From: Smittia aterrima | Lineage: Eukaryota > Arthropoda > Insecta > Diptera > Chironomidae | Assembly: GCA_033063855.1 (NCBI GenBank) | Contig: CP093829.1 | Span: 5,342,243 to 5,406,242 of the forward strand | Reading direction: 5' to 3' | Length of the DNA: 64,000 bases | Shown: positions 1-11,571 of the stretch, one piece after another | Layout of the letters: every line of letters starts with the position of its first letter | Numbering within the stretch: the stretch's first letter is position 1 | Translations under genes and position numbers: made by a program | Notes under the pieces: model-generated | What the model was told of the DNA's origin: nothing | What the model saw: the letters and a program-made list of their open reading frames with translations, nothing else | Database searches by the model: none

Positions 1-1215
1 TTGACTTTCAGTGAACACATCCGCTAGACGAACAATCAAGAACACACGAATCAAATTAATTGAGTGCTGAATTTCATTTTTAAATTAACGATTAATAAAA
101 ATGCTTTTTCTCCTTTTAATTACAATGTGATCTCTTCACGCTACAAAGCCAATTGATGAGCGCTTCTCACATAAACCCAATTAGTGTGTTCGTCTTGAAA
201 GCGGAGAGCGTGTAAATTGAGAGTTCAAAAGTGAAACAACGTCCATTCATCCATCATTTCATCTTTTTCTTCTTAATTAAGCATCAATAAAGTTGAACTT
301 GAAACGTTTGAGATGCCCGGTAGCATTTTAACTTCTTCCTGTCAAATCCATTTTAGTCGTTTCGAGCAGTCAATGACGAACTGGGGAAACTCTTCATAAG
401 CAGACAGCCTCGAGTAAGATCTAGGTTGGGCACTTTAAACATTATGAATGACTTTTTTTTAAGGAATGAACCGCTCATTCATGTTTCTCAATCTTAAAAA
501 ATTGTTTTTTGGTTTACTCACTCGCTGAGCATCGAGCAAAGCTGAGAAGTTTAATAAAAATGAATCTTTTCCTTCCTCTCGAGAATCGTTCTGTTAATCT
601 TGTCATGTTGATCTTCTCGTCATCGTTTTTCTGTTTTCCTCCTTCTCTTTTGCCAAGTGTCTCGCGAGCAGCGAAGGAGCTCACAATATGACTTTTAAAA
701 AACAATTTAAAGGCACATAATACGACAGCCAACAACACACAAGACATTCCTCGCCCTTACTCCACCTTTTAACTCTTAAATATTTACACTCACATCTCTT
801 CAACAGAGAAGAACTCTCGAAACAGAAATCATGATCACAAAGCAAGAATAATAGTCATGCGACATAAAACACACGAAATCATCTCGCAACGGATGTAAGC
901 GAAGCGAATTTGAATATAAAACTTGTGAATGAATCGTTCATTGTCTGAATATGATCGGTGCTTGAGGTGAGATGAGAGTGAAGTGAGATGAACGGCCCAG
1001 AGAGATGAACAAAGAGCTTGGAGTTGATCACCTACGACAACGACACTCACTCGACCCGATCATGTTTCATTTTGTACCAATTTTCATTCATAACAATGAT
1101 GAATAAAATTAATGTAATTTTGTTTATGAATGGAGATCAAGCAGAAAGAATCGAAAGAGTCATCTCCTGGGTGAGATCGGAAATCAAATCGTTTCTTCGT
1201 CCACAAACACAAGAC

Positions 1216-1228
1216 AGAGAGAGAGAGA
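1216..1228. repeat. GA microsatellite
   Basis: Short AG tract of about six repeats, a possible GAGA-factor-type site or simple microsatellite. Confidence 0.7.
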
Positions 1229-1865
1229 AAGAGCAGCAAGAAGTCAAAATGATCAACATAATTGACTAGATATAATGGATGATTGAAATAAATTTAAATA
1301 ATTCGACTTGACTCGTTTACAGATTATCGAAAAATATAAAAAAGTAAACTCTCGCACGAAAGAAAAGAAAAACGAGATCGATCGATCCGCAAAGACAAAA
1401 CAGTTAGACGTTATATTGAAAGTTTTGTCATTGATAGCATTGAACTTGATCAATTATCTTGCTCGCTCAATCTACATAACGACTCGACTTCGTCGTCGTT
1501 CGTCGTGTTGCTTTGCACTTGCGCGTCGACTCAACATCGAAGTTGTCGTGGGGACAGAAACAAAGCGCGAAAGACAAGCGCATGAAACTAGATTTTTAAT
1601 GAAATGCACATGATGGATTGTTGATTCTATAGAATTTTCATTTTGCGCAATTTATTGAGCAGGCCATTGTCGAGCAAGCGAACGATCCGTCAAACAGTTG
1701 AGCTCATCGAGAAGACAAAAGAAGCGTGGAGTGTTCTCTCTCGTTCGACCTGCAAAACGACGACGACACACTGAAAACATCGGGGTCAATGAATTCTTTA
1801 TAGCAATTAATTTTAATTAACCATCAGCACACGAAAAAATTGTTCGTCTGACTCAACTGCCGAGC

Positions 1866-1879
1866 GAGAGAGAGAGAGA
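1866..1879. repeat. GA microsatellite
   Basis: Seven GA repeats next to CGAGC repeats. Confidence 0.7.
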
Positions 1880-4800
1880 ACAAACTTTTTTCAATAATAT
1901 TCAAGGTATGCATAAATTACTTTACACGCCGAAATTGTCTGAGTTGTTCTTATTATTCACAAGAGGAAATGATGGGGCGCGCGGAAAGGAGAAGTCAAAG
2001 GCCTCGAATGCGCAGAAACAAACAAAGGAACGATCAATTTGTAAAAGTTCTACAGGTGGCGATGCTTGATTGCGATAAGACCTTTCGAGTCTATCATGAG
2101 GGCCAATTTCATCCGGAACATGAGACTAAGTAATAGTTTGAGGGAAGACGACGACTTCACGCACATTTTTCGTCAATTTGCTGGTCAACAACAATCTTAA
2201 TTGAAAGATCTTCTTTCTCGTAATTTGCGGTTGTGCAGAAAGAACCACGCGAGCGTTCAAGTCTTTTGATCTTCGCCAAACACTCAACAAAATGCAATCT
2301 TCAAACCTGGAGAGCGCATTTGTCAAAAGCCTCGCTTTACGAGGAAAAATTTGTGGCCCGCGAAGCAAACAATTGCTTAATCTTGATGATGAAAATCAAA
2401 GTTTAGCTTGAATTATAGAAACAAACACATGAAGAGGCTTCATTCGGCTTTTCTCTCTCTTTTCGGGAAGCAATTGTTGTGGCGAGTGAAAAGATCAGTG
2501 CGTGATAAGCGCGCTTTATTTGTTTGCTGCGAAGACTTCTTGCTGGTTTCCGTTTGTTTATCGTATTGGCCTCTAGTGAGCATCAATTACACGCGAAACG
2601 AAAAGAAGGAAAAGAGTTTTCAGAATCATAAATTTTATTTTTTGAACCGCGCATTGTTAGACTTGAAACAAAAAATAAATTTATTGTTGTGAAAATGCGA
2701 CGAAATTTTTTTAGTTTTATGGATTTCTCATTCGGAAGTTTAGCAAGAGTTGAATCTACCTCTGAAGAGTTAAACGAATAAAAATCCCTTCGTTCACAAA
2801 CTGCTCGTTTCTCTGGCTTAATTCATAGAAACAGTTGCGCTCGGTCGAATGAGCTGAAGCAAGATTTGACTGTCCATTTATTAAATTTAAAAAAAATTCT
2901 TGAACATTCTCACTGGGGACGACAAACATCTTTTGTCCTCTCTCTCAAAGGGTTTGGATAATAAAAAAAATATCCGTGACATTTTAATAAGTTTTTCGTT
3001 TCAGCCTCGCTGTTGTTTGATAAATGCTCGAGTTCCTCGACTTCATTGTGCGTTCCATTAAACAATTACGAAGCAACATGTGCGTTCAACGTTTTCGAAC
3101 ACTGCACTCTCGACGTCCACTGTGAAATTACGCTGCTGCTCTCGATCGCTATCGCGTGTCCTTCGTAATAAGGTTGCTCGACGCAAGGTGTTTCTGATGG
3201 CATTTTAAAAAAGAGAGAACAGTTAAGCGACTTCCAACCCCTTTCATGATGAAACAAACGAATTTTTTTCTTCCGTAATCAGTTTAATTACCGAATCGGA
3301 AAATAATTGCGCACAACCACGACGTCGAAAAAGACTGAAACTTGTTCCGCGGACCGAAGCTATAATCTTTCTCTATCTCTGACATCAAAACGGGCATTCC
3401 ATGTGAGTGACTCTAATTAATGATGTCTAATTAAAAATCAAACGTTTCCTTTGCTGTCTCATATGAAATTCATATTTTTTTTAGGTCGAAAGCAAGGACA
3501 CTTTGGCTATAAAAGTGTAGTAATTACCTAATTTATCTGCAAAAGACATTAAAATGTTTACTGCGTCGTCAATTTTATTAGAAAACTTCTGGGTTTGGGG
3601 CTCGCTTCGACGATGATGAAACGCTTTTGAGTTCAAGTCAATAGTTTAGTTGACTTCAACGAGGAATTGATTAGCTCAAACTTAATTAGAACGAACGAGC
3701 TTTAATGCTTTCAATGCACGAATCGCACGTTTTTAAAAAAGATCGTAAAACTTTTGTTCTGACGAGCGAGTCCCGCTGGGAGACGAGCGAAGTTAATTAA
3801 AGAAATTGCTTGCATTTGACATCTGAATCACTCACGAGAGGCTTGTCGATCACATCGCCATTTCGTTCATAAATCTTTCTTAAGATTAAAATTCGTTTTT
3901 GGGTTTTTAAAACTCTCTCACAATTAACCCGTCGAGTTTAGAAACAAACAAAAAAGTATTTAGAGCGATAGCAGAACGAAACTGCCAGCTTTTGTAATCT
4001 TTTTAAATTACGTCCATGTCCACTCGACGACGGAAAAAGTATCTTTGTTAACATTTTTCTTTCTCTTTCGCTCGCTCGCTTCAAAGGCAGGTGTTGGTCT
4101 ATGAGTCGTAACGAAGTGAACAACAAGAAAGAGAATTTCCATTTCATAAAATAAAATTTATGACTTTTTGATATCAAACAACATTCGCTTTTAAAAAAGT
4201 ATCACTTTATGATGTTCGGCCGAGCGAAGGCTGCTCGTGTTGGAAAAGTTTCAAACTCAAATTCCTTAAGATTTCATTTTCTGTTAAAGATTTATGTTGG
4301 TGAGAAAGTTTCTTCTTTCGAGAGGAGTTGAATGTCGTATGGTGAAGAGCCACGACCATAAAAGAAACCAAATCATCGAAGTTAATATTTCATTTTTATT
4401 CGACGTCGTAAAAATTTCACTTTTAATCAGAAATTGATTTAATATTCAAATGAGTCCCAGCCACCCTTTGCCTTTACCCTCAAAACCGTTCAATTAGTTC
4501 GACAAACACCTAATCAAACAGCAATCCCGGGCTCTTTTTTGCCTAAGCCGAAGTGCAGCGACTCTATAATTTGCATAAAAATGTATCAATAAAGAGTTCG
4601 AGCGCAACAAGAGAAAAACTAAAATAACAAATTCGTTTTCATTGTCAGAGAGAAATTTATTTCGTTAGCATCTCAACGGAAACTTATTCACTCTCGCCGC
4701 ATTGTCAATAAAATCAAAAGTCTTCCTTCCTCCTTTTCTTGACACAGAGAAGTCTTAAGGCAGTGACATTTGCATAATTTTCACGAACATTTGGCGCAAA

Positions 4801-7372
4801 AAAGGGTTCGTTGCATCGATTTCCGTTGAGACGAGATGATCATCAGCTGACAATGTCAGTTTAAAAGAATGAAAAAAAAATCGATGAAAGAGTCTTCTTT
4901 AAAGATTCGAGTACATAACACGAAATCATTTCTTATCGTTCGATATTCAAAGCAATTTCGCAATAAATAACATTAAATTCCCCTTCAGTAGCGCATAAGG
5001 AGTTCAGGCAATTGAAAAAAAGAGAAAATGCAAAGGAACACGCATAAATTATCATTTTTTCGCTAGTTCCTTTACATGCCCTTTATTGAATCACGTACTT
5101 TGCATAGAAGGAAAGTGCAAGTGTAGAGCAGATCAAGTCGTTTCGAATTCCCTTTTTTTTTAGTTGCTCGCTCACATGCGAAAGGATTTTTTTTATTAAT
5201 GTTTCTCCTCTCCTCTCGTCGATCATCGCAAAGGGATGATACACAAACGCAATGCTACCTGAGAACCCTTTGAAGACAACGTGAAGGATAAAAAATGTTA
5301 TTGTTTGAGCTGTTTTGCATTAAAATGAAATGATTCTTCAAGCAAAAATCGAAGGGAATCTAAGGTTTCACTTAATATGAGTTCGCAGGTAGAGACAGGG
5401 TTGCGAGATATTTATTTTTTGCGTGAGATTCTAATCTTCCTAACATTGCATATATTTAAATTAGGTTGACTAGACGAATCTTCCAAGAATTTTCTCAAGA
5501 GACTTTCTTCACTTAGATTCATGATTTAGAGTCTCAGGTTTAGACTTGAACTCTCAAGAGCCTTGAAGTTCCCTCCTTCAATCACTCACTCATCTACTCA
5601 GCCTAATCAACTATCAGAATGCTACAAATCGAATGAAGCAATTTGAATATGTGTGTGCATCAGTTCGTATGCAAAATTCCCCGACCCATCCCTTTCAGTA
5701 TTATCATCAAGCAGCAGGATAATGAGAGCTAAAGGTAAGAAGAGGAAGGGGCGAATGGGTTGAAGAATGAAAAGGAAAAGGAAAGAAATCAAACACATTT
5801 ACCTTTCGGCAATTTACGCGTCTTAGAGCAGCAGCATCGGTGAGGTAGGGAAAAGAGTTTTTTGCTTCCTTTCAATGACAGTATCATCCCCTATTATGCA
5901 TATATGGGGTCATCTTCTGCATACATTAACGCAACAGAGCAGCGAGGCAGCAAAAAGATCGAAAAGGGTTGAGAAATTCCCATGAATTTTCTCAGCTATT
6001 GCGTTTCATTGTGAGCTCTTCTCCTTTTGTGTCTTTTGATTAAAAAAACTCTTCGGAGACGTTTCGACTCGGTTTAATGCAAATAAATCGATAATTTATA
6101 TTAGAAGCAAGAAGATTTATCATCGTCGTCGTCTTTTGATTGTGTGCGTATGCAAAAATGATGAGAAAATTTGAATTTTGCAAATTGTTCCTTCCTTAGA
6201 CGACGATGCGCTCTGGCAGATGACATGTGAACGCTTTTTATGCTTTCTAATGAATCTTGTGCAATATTTGGCAAAGAGTGAAAAAGACGTTGCCTAACTG
6301 AAATTTTCGATTGTTGTCTTAAAAGATAGAAAGGGGTAGCGCCCCGAGACGAAGATGGAACATAATTTATGCAGATTGATTAGACAGTTCGATCGTTTAA
6401 GGACACAGATTGGCAGAAAAGACGTTGCAAAAATTATTCATTCAGGTAATCGGAAAGCCGGAAGAGATTGAGAGAGTGAATAAAAGGCAAAGGCATTTAA
6501 ATTTACATAAGTTTTATGAATATGCATTTAAATTTTAGTTAGACAAACGTTAAAGGCAACGGAAGAATCTGCAACATCTGCGAGTCTCTTTAAATGAACA
6601 TCCCGGGACGATGATGATGACGCGGTTGCTTCTTAGACTTTTAAATTCTCTTTCTCGACCTTCGCCCTGAATAAAATCTCCATAATTTCGACTGTGCTGA
6701 TGAATGTCGCACCTTACGCAGAGTCCGCGATTTAAATAATCGCCTGACCCTTTTTCCAATTCCTTCTGTCTCTCTCTCTGATGTCTTCCCGACTCCGATG
6801 ATGATAAAGACCTGATTTTTTTATAATGAGTTGCAGGAGCCATAAAAAAAACTAATTTGAAATTCAAACAAGAGCTGAGGCGCTTTGATTATGCACGGCA
6901 TGCCGTAAAGTGAAGTGAATCCTTTGGAAAGTGTTTCAAGGTTTCACATTAATTCAGTTTCGTCGTTGACTTTTTTTTTATTAATTCATTCAGTCGCCAC
7001 ACTTGTAAATCTCTTGATGAACTCTTTAAAGAAGAATTTTCTTGTGAATTCGATTGCAAAGTGAAACAAATTTGTTGGAAATATTAGGAGCGAGCACATC
7101 TGTCACCATTTTGCTTTGTTCACCCACAACAACGACAAGCGATGTCAGTTTTCATAATTTTAATAAAGTTATCTGCGGTTTAGATAGAAAAGACTTTAAA
7201 GGCGAGAACATTTTGAGGGTTGATGATCAAACAATGGAAGTTTGTTACATGACAAGCGAAAGGAGAAAGAACTTCGCCGCAAATCTAATTCAAATATTTT
7301 ACAATTTAACTAACTGTCGCTTTGCGCAAATAAATGAAAAGTTAAATTTGATTTTCCTTCTGCGAGCAAAGC

Positions 7373-7385
7373 AGAGAGAGAGAGA
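7373..7385. repeat. GA microsatellite
   Basis: About six AG repeats in a purine-rich stretch. Confidence 0.65.
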
Positions 7386-10175
7386 AAGACATTTGCAATC
7401 ATCATGATGAGCTACATTGAATCAAATGCGTTTCACTGTATGCTCGCATTTAGTCACAGCTCGCTGATGTTTAAACGAGAATCGAGAGGGTGGTTAGGAA
7501 ACTCTTTAATTTAACAAATTGATAATTCAATTATGAAGTGAAATTGAGAAAAATAATCACAGAACGAGGAAATCCAATAACTCTCGCATGTTCGACGGGG
7601 AATTTTTTTTTCCATTTTTATTAACCAAACCCTTTATTCAAATAACTCAGTGGTTTCCTGAATCGACAAGATGCGGATAGGAAAACATTCATGGGGAGGT
7701 TCCCTAATGCGATTTGCGATTCTGTTCTTCATCAGGAGAAATCCAATAAAACATTAAACTCCGAAAGCATTGGAATCTAATTGAAAACTGTTTGCAACTT
7801 ACGACGAAAGCCTGAAGATGTCACCTGAGAAAAGGGAAGACTCAGACCCTTTTCTGATTGAAAAGATTTCCAGTTTTGCGAGCGCAGGTAAGCGAAAGGA
7901 AAAAGAAGAGTTTCATGTCGCAAATAATTTGATTAAATTAATTTTTGGACGTCGAGCATTTGCTCGTTGCTGATTAATTAAAGACGCAAATTGCCATTGG
8001 ATTCACACACAAGAGTCAAAAGGTGTGTTCATCACATTCACGAGTCGATGTCCCCAGCTCGAATGATTCGCCTTTTTACGACAATCCTGTTAATTTGACG
8101 TGAGTAGAAAGCAAGTCAATAGATGAGCTATAAAAAAAATGTTCGAGGAACACGAGTTTTAATGTTCGCATGATTCCCGCTCACTCTCGACATGACTTTG
8201 GCTAGTTTATTGATGTTTATGGTAATTTATCATGACCGAACTACTGGCCAACTGCTTGACAACATTAAAGAATGTTCTCATTCATGTCAGGGAGTCAAGA
8301 ACTTTCATTTTCCAAATCAAAATCCCGTAACAGACAAAAGATATTCGACAACCGGCCGTTGTAAGATTGTCTTCACCCACATCATGCAAAACTCCTTGAA
8401 ACTCAAAGATGGAAGGGAGATGAAAACCTTTTATGAAGTGATAACCATCTGAAAGCAGAGACACGTCATTTATTCCATTTGATGGGCGAGAGGGAAAAAG
8501 AGGTTGAAAGAAGCTGAAGAAAGATTCACATTTTATGTAAAACCATCAAGTCGATTGACATTATTTCGCTTCGGGATCGGATCATCGAATATGTGAGAGA
8601 GTTTTTTTTTCGAGTTTATTTTTATTTTTCTGTTTTGTCATCACAACAAAATATTTTATCGATGTTCGGTTTACGGCTTAACAAGACACGACACATTTCT
8701 CTTTCTCTTCCCTGCAAATAGTTTTTCTTCCTTATTGACATGCCTTCGTGTCACCTTTGGCAAAGGAAGAAATTTCTTTACATGTCAAGCGAGTGAGTGA
8801 GAAAGAGAGAAACAAAAGCGAAAGGGAAAAGTCATCGGAAGCCAATAAATCGGATATCGTCGATAAGGCGACCGACCCAGGCATTTAAATTGAAAAGTTG
8901 TTACGGAATTGGCTTCATAAATTTCCCATTTCAATGTTTATTAATTTTTCACTCGGAATTGCTTTCATCCTGCAACCTTTCGGTCTCTCTCTCGGAAAGG
9001 CAACAGTCGAACGTATCGAAGCGCAAAAGGTTATCATTAAATCAAATATAAAAAGGAAAAGCATTCTTTGACCGGAAATTTTTCACTCACAGCCAATTCC
9101 ATGATTATTTATTTTTCCGATTTCAATTTGCCCACTCGACTATTAAAATTCCTCGGCAGATAAATAGTTTCCACCTCAAGAAGGTGTTGATTGATGTAAC
9201 CTCATCTTTTAAGAATCAATTATTCGGCTATTAACTAAATTGAGCTTCAATGGTCAACGAGAATGAGAAATCGAGGAGGAAAGAAGTGAAGAGAGCATAG
9301 CATGACTTGTCAAACTTAATGAATGGTTTAAAGAGCTCCTCACGTGTATCTCTTACATTAATGATCGCATATCAACGTTAGCAACTTCATTTGATCCCTC
9401 CATTCAAGTCTAATTGACGTATTGTTGGGTTTGACCGAGTTTGACGATTGAAAAATATTTTCATAGAGAAATTGAAATATTTTGTTTTTGGCAACAGCAT
9501 CGAAGCTTCTCGTTCGCTTGATTGTTACATAAAATAACTTTTACTGAAACTGCATGCAAACCTGTTTATGTCATTTCAAAATAAATTTATCGGATAGTTT
9601 TTCTTATCAACTGGCAGAAGGCAGACGAAGAAAAAGCGGCGAAACTGAATTTCATAATTTTTTTTCTGTCTCTGCTGCTGTTTCAATCCTTGACAAAACG
9701 ATATCTTGTTTTCCATGTTTTACTGGCTCGCTGCTCTCTTGCCCGGCTTGTTCTTCATAAACATATGACTGCTGTCTTTTGTCTTCTGCTGAATGGAATT
9801 TTAAACAATTTTTTTTTCAATGTTCGGCGAATGCAACGAGCACGGGGAGGATCGTAGATAAAACTTCTTCGAGACTCTTCGTATGACCACGAGGAATGCC
9901 TTGGCAATACTTTACAGCTGCAACGACGACGTTGTCATTGTGAATTCAACTCTGGTCGGGGCATTTTTATTCGAAAACTTTACACAACATCAAGCGTTTC
10001 AAAGGAAAACAAAAACAGAAGCAAACAGTAAGCGAAAAGCAATATAAATAAAAGCAAGAAACAAAAGACGGTAGACAACAATTGTTGCCGATATTACAAG
10101 GAAAATGGAGAGCATAATGTGTTTTATCGAACAATATGCATTATCAGAAGAGCAATGTCAGTTCTTCTTCTTTGC

Positions 10176-10375
10176 GATACAACTCAGCGAGACTTTCCAA
10201 ACTCTTGTTGTTCTCAACTCGATCTGATTCTTTAACTTGCATTTTAGTCAAAGTTTTCGTAAAGTGTTATTAGCTTAATTGAGAGAGCATTGCTCATTTG
10301 ATATAAAGTTCCTGGGTTCGAATCCCAATAAAACTTAAATTTCACAGTTCCTGAACTTTTGGATGAATTTTTTTT
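10176..10375 (+). repeat. Array 1 unit 1: tRNA-like repeat with A box, B box and T-run
   Basis: The tRNA-like core has an A box at 10271 (TAGCTTAATTGAG) and a B box GGTTCGAATCCC at 10315-10326. The A-to-B distance is 44 nt, the same as tRNA positions 8 to 52. The D arm pairs fully (GCTT with GAGC) and the T arm is nearly complete (CTGGG with CCCAA). The anticodon stem and the acceptor stem do not pair, so this is not a working tRNA. A T8 run at 10368-10375 could end Pol III transcription. The first 150 bp are near-identical to unit 4. Confidence 0.75.
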
Positions 10376-10429
10376 ACAAGAATCTTTAAACATTAAATAA
10401 ATGTGGCGTTAAAAAATTTTGTAGAAAAA

Positions 10430-10598
10430 TTTTCTTATCCCTAAGTTAAGCAGCTTTTTGGCCAAACCTAACGTAAAGTGTCGGTAGCTCGATTGTGAGT
10501 GTACTCATTTCATAACAGAAAGGTTCTGGGTTCGAATCCCAACAATGTCAACTTAAAATTTCGTAATTCGATTTAAATAATGTGGACATTATTTTTTT
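10430..10598 (+). repeat. Array 1 unit 2: tRNA-like repeat with CAT anticodon-like loop
   Basis: A box at 10485 (TAGCTCGATTGTGAG), B box at 10529-10540, spacing 44 nt, variable loop AGGTT, T7 run at 10592-10598. In tRNA numbering the anticodon loop falls at 10509-10515 and reads TTCATAA, with T33 and a CAT (Met) anticodon in place. The anticodon stem has only two good pairs and the acceptor stem fails. It is preceded by TTTTTGGCC and CGTAAAGTG, related to sequences before other units. Confidence 0.72.
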
Positions 10599-10604
10599 GA
10601 CGGC

Positions 10605-10856
10605 CACAGTGAACATTTTGCTTAACAACTCAGCAAAACATTCCAAATTCTTGATATGTTCAGATATTTGGTAGGTTTGTTGCGCATCAATTAAGGCTAT
10701 AAAATTTCTTGAATCAGAATAAATCTAATTCTTAAGTAGCTTTTTAGCCGAGTTTAATGTAAAGTGACGATAGCTCAACTGAGAGTCAAATGGATAAATG
10801 ATCAGGGGTTCGAATCCCACAATGGCCTTTCTATGAAGTACTTTATTAATTTTTTT
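10605..10856 (+). repeat. Array 1 unit 3: tRNA-like repeat, shortened core
   Basis: A box at 10771 (TAGCTCAACTGAGAG), B box at 10807-10818, T7 run at 10850-10856. A-to-B spacing is 36 nt, so about 8 nt of the anticodon region are missing relative to units 1, 2 and 4. It carries the shared leader TTTTTAGCCGAGTTTAATGT just before the core. The T arm is imperfect. Confidence 0.65.
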
Positions 10857-11048
10857 GAGTCGAATTTTTTTTTTGCTGAAATCAACAAAAGATAATAGAC
10901 AACATTTGTTCTTGAAGATACAACTCAGCGAGACTTTCCAAACTCTTGTTGTTCTGAACTCGATCTGATTCTTTAACTTGCATTTTAGTCAAAGTTTTCG
11001 TAAAGTGCTATTAGCTTAATTGAGAGAGCAATGCTCGTTTGATATGAA

Positions 11049-11063
11049 GGTTCTGGGTTTGAA
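11049..11063 (+). repeat. Left target-site duplication
   Basis: GGTTCTGGGTTTGAA, paired with 11240-11254. It differs at one base, a C-to-T change within the CG of the B box, consistent with decay after insertion. Confidence 0.8.
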
Positions 11064-11239
11064 ACTACGTTGCGGAAGGCAAAGGGTAAGCACCAAGGGG
11101 GTGGCGAACCACCCCTGGGAGCCTTCTCCTGAGGGGCCCGAGGATATGTCCGAGGGTACCGTTGAGAGATGGCCGGGCAACTGTCTGGTAAAACAGGGTT
11201 AGTCCGGGCCCTTAAGTAAATCAATCAATCAATCAATCA
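11064..11239 (+). mobile_element. 3' end of a non-LTR retrotransposon or SINE, inserted in a tRNA-like B box
   Basis: A 176-bp block of about 55% GC by hand count stands out from its AT-rich surroundings. It ends in a short TCAA tandem repeat (11219-11239), a tail style seen in several insect non-LTR retrotransposons. It is flanked by a 15-bp direct repeat GGTTCTGGGTTYGAA at 11049-11063 and 11240-11254 with one mismatch, which I read as a target-site duplication. A perfect 7-bp hairpin with loop CGAA spans 11098-11115, possibly an RNA structure used by the reverse transcriptase. No A or B box and no coding domain are visible, so it is a 5'-truncated LINE end or a LINE-dependent SINE; the family is not identified. 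Confidence 0.8.
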
Positions 11240-11254
11240 GGTTCTGGGTTCGAA
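11240..11254 (+). repeat. Right target-site duplication
   Basis: GGTTCTGGGTTCGAA, directly after the TCAA-repeat tail. It keeps the original B-box sequence and runs on into the intact T arm. Confidence 0.8.
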
Positions 11255-11329
11255 TCCCAGCAATGCATATAAATGATCACCATCTATCTTTTTTTTATTT
11301 TTTTCTTCTAACTTTTTTTTAATATATAT

Positions 11330-11571
11330 TTAGAACATATTGCACAACGACTCCAAATTTTTGACATATTCATAAATCAGAACTTGATTCTTAAATTTGA
11401 AATGTAACGGTAAAAATTCTTGCAAAAATCGCTCTGATTTCTAAGTTAACTAGCTTTTTAGCCAAATCTAATGTAAAGTGTCAGTAGCTTAATTGACAGT
11501 GATCGTAGTGACTGATTGGTCCTGGGTTCGAATCCCGATCAAGAGTTTAAATTCGGAAAACGCTAATTTTT
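11330..11571 (+). repeat. Array 1 unit 5: tRNA-like repeat
   Basis: A box at 11485 (TAGCTTAATTGACAG), B box at 11525-11536, spacing 40 nt, T5 run at 11567-11571. The leader TTTTTAGCCAAATCTAATGT and AAGTG precede the core as in unit 3. The 3' half of the T arm has drifted (CCCGA). Confidence 0.65.

Larger units (their letters stand above)
1..10175. other. Gene-free stretch
   Basis: No open frame here resembles a known protein. Open frames are short, overlap on both strands and are what AT-rich DNA gives by chance. Content is single-copy-looking AT-rich sequence with GA tracts near 1216, 1866 and 7373 and many TTAATTAA-type motifs. At 10060-10090 there is sequence resembling 10886-10910, an outer edge of array 1. 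Confidence 0.6.
10917..11296 (+). repeat. Array 1 unit 4: tRNA-like repeat interrupted by a retroelement
   Basis: Positions 10917-11063 match 10176-10325 of unit 1 with about 8 differences. The A box is at 11012. The B box is split by an insertion at 11064-11239; the right copy at 11247-11258 is intact and the left copy reads GGTTTGAA. Without the insertion and its duplicated target, A-to-B spacing is 44 nt. The T arm CTGGG/CCCAG pairs fully and the variable loop is AGGTT. A T8 run follows at 11289-11296. Confidence 0.75.

Noticed and set aside
8192..8452. 86-codon ATG frame with a signal-peptide-like start
   Set aside because: The rest resembles no known family, and an opposite-strand frame overlaps it. 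Without transcript data it is indistinguishable from chance.
10985..11224. 79-codon frame on the - strand and 60-codon frame on the + strand across the GC-rich block
   Set aside because: Both cover the inserted retroelement end and its flanks; the GC-rich block has few stops by composition. No similarity to a reverse transcriptase or other known domain.
10265..11540. Functional tRNA genes
   Set aside because: A and B boxes are good, but acceptor stems do not pair and anticodon stems are broken in every unit, so these cannot fold into working tRNAs.
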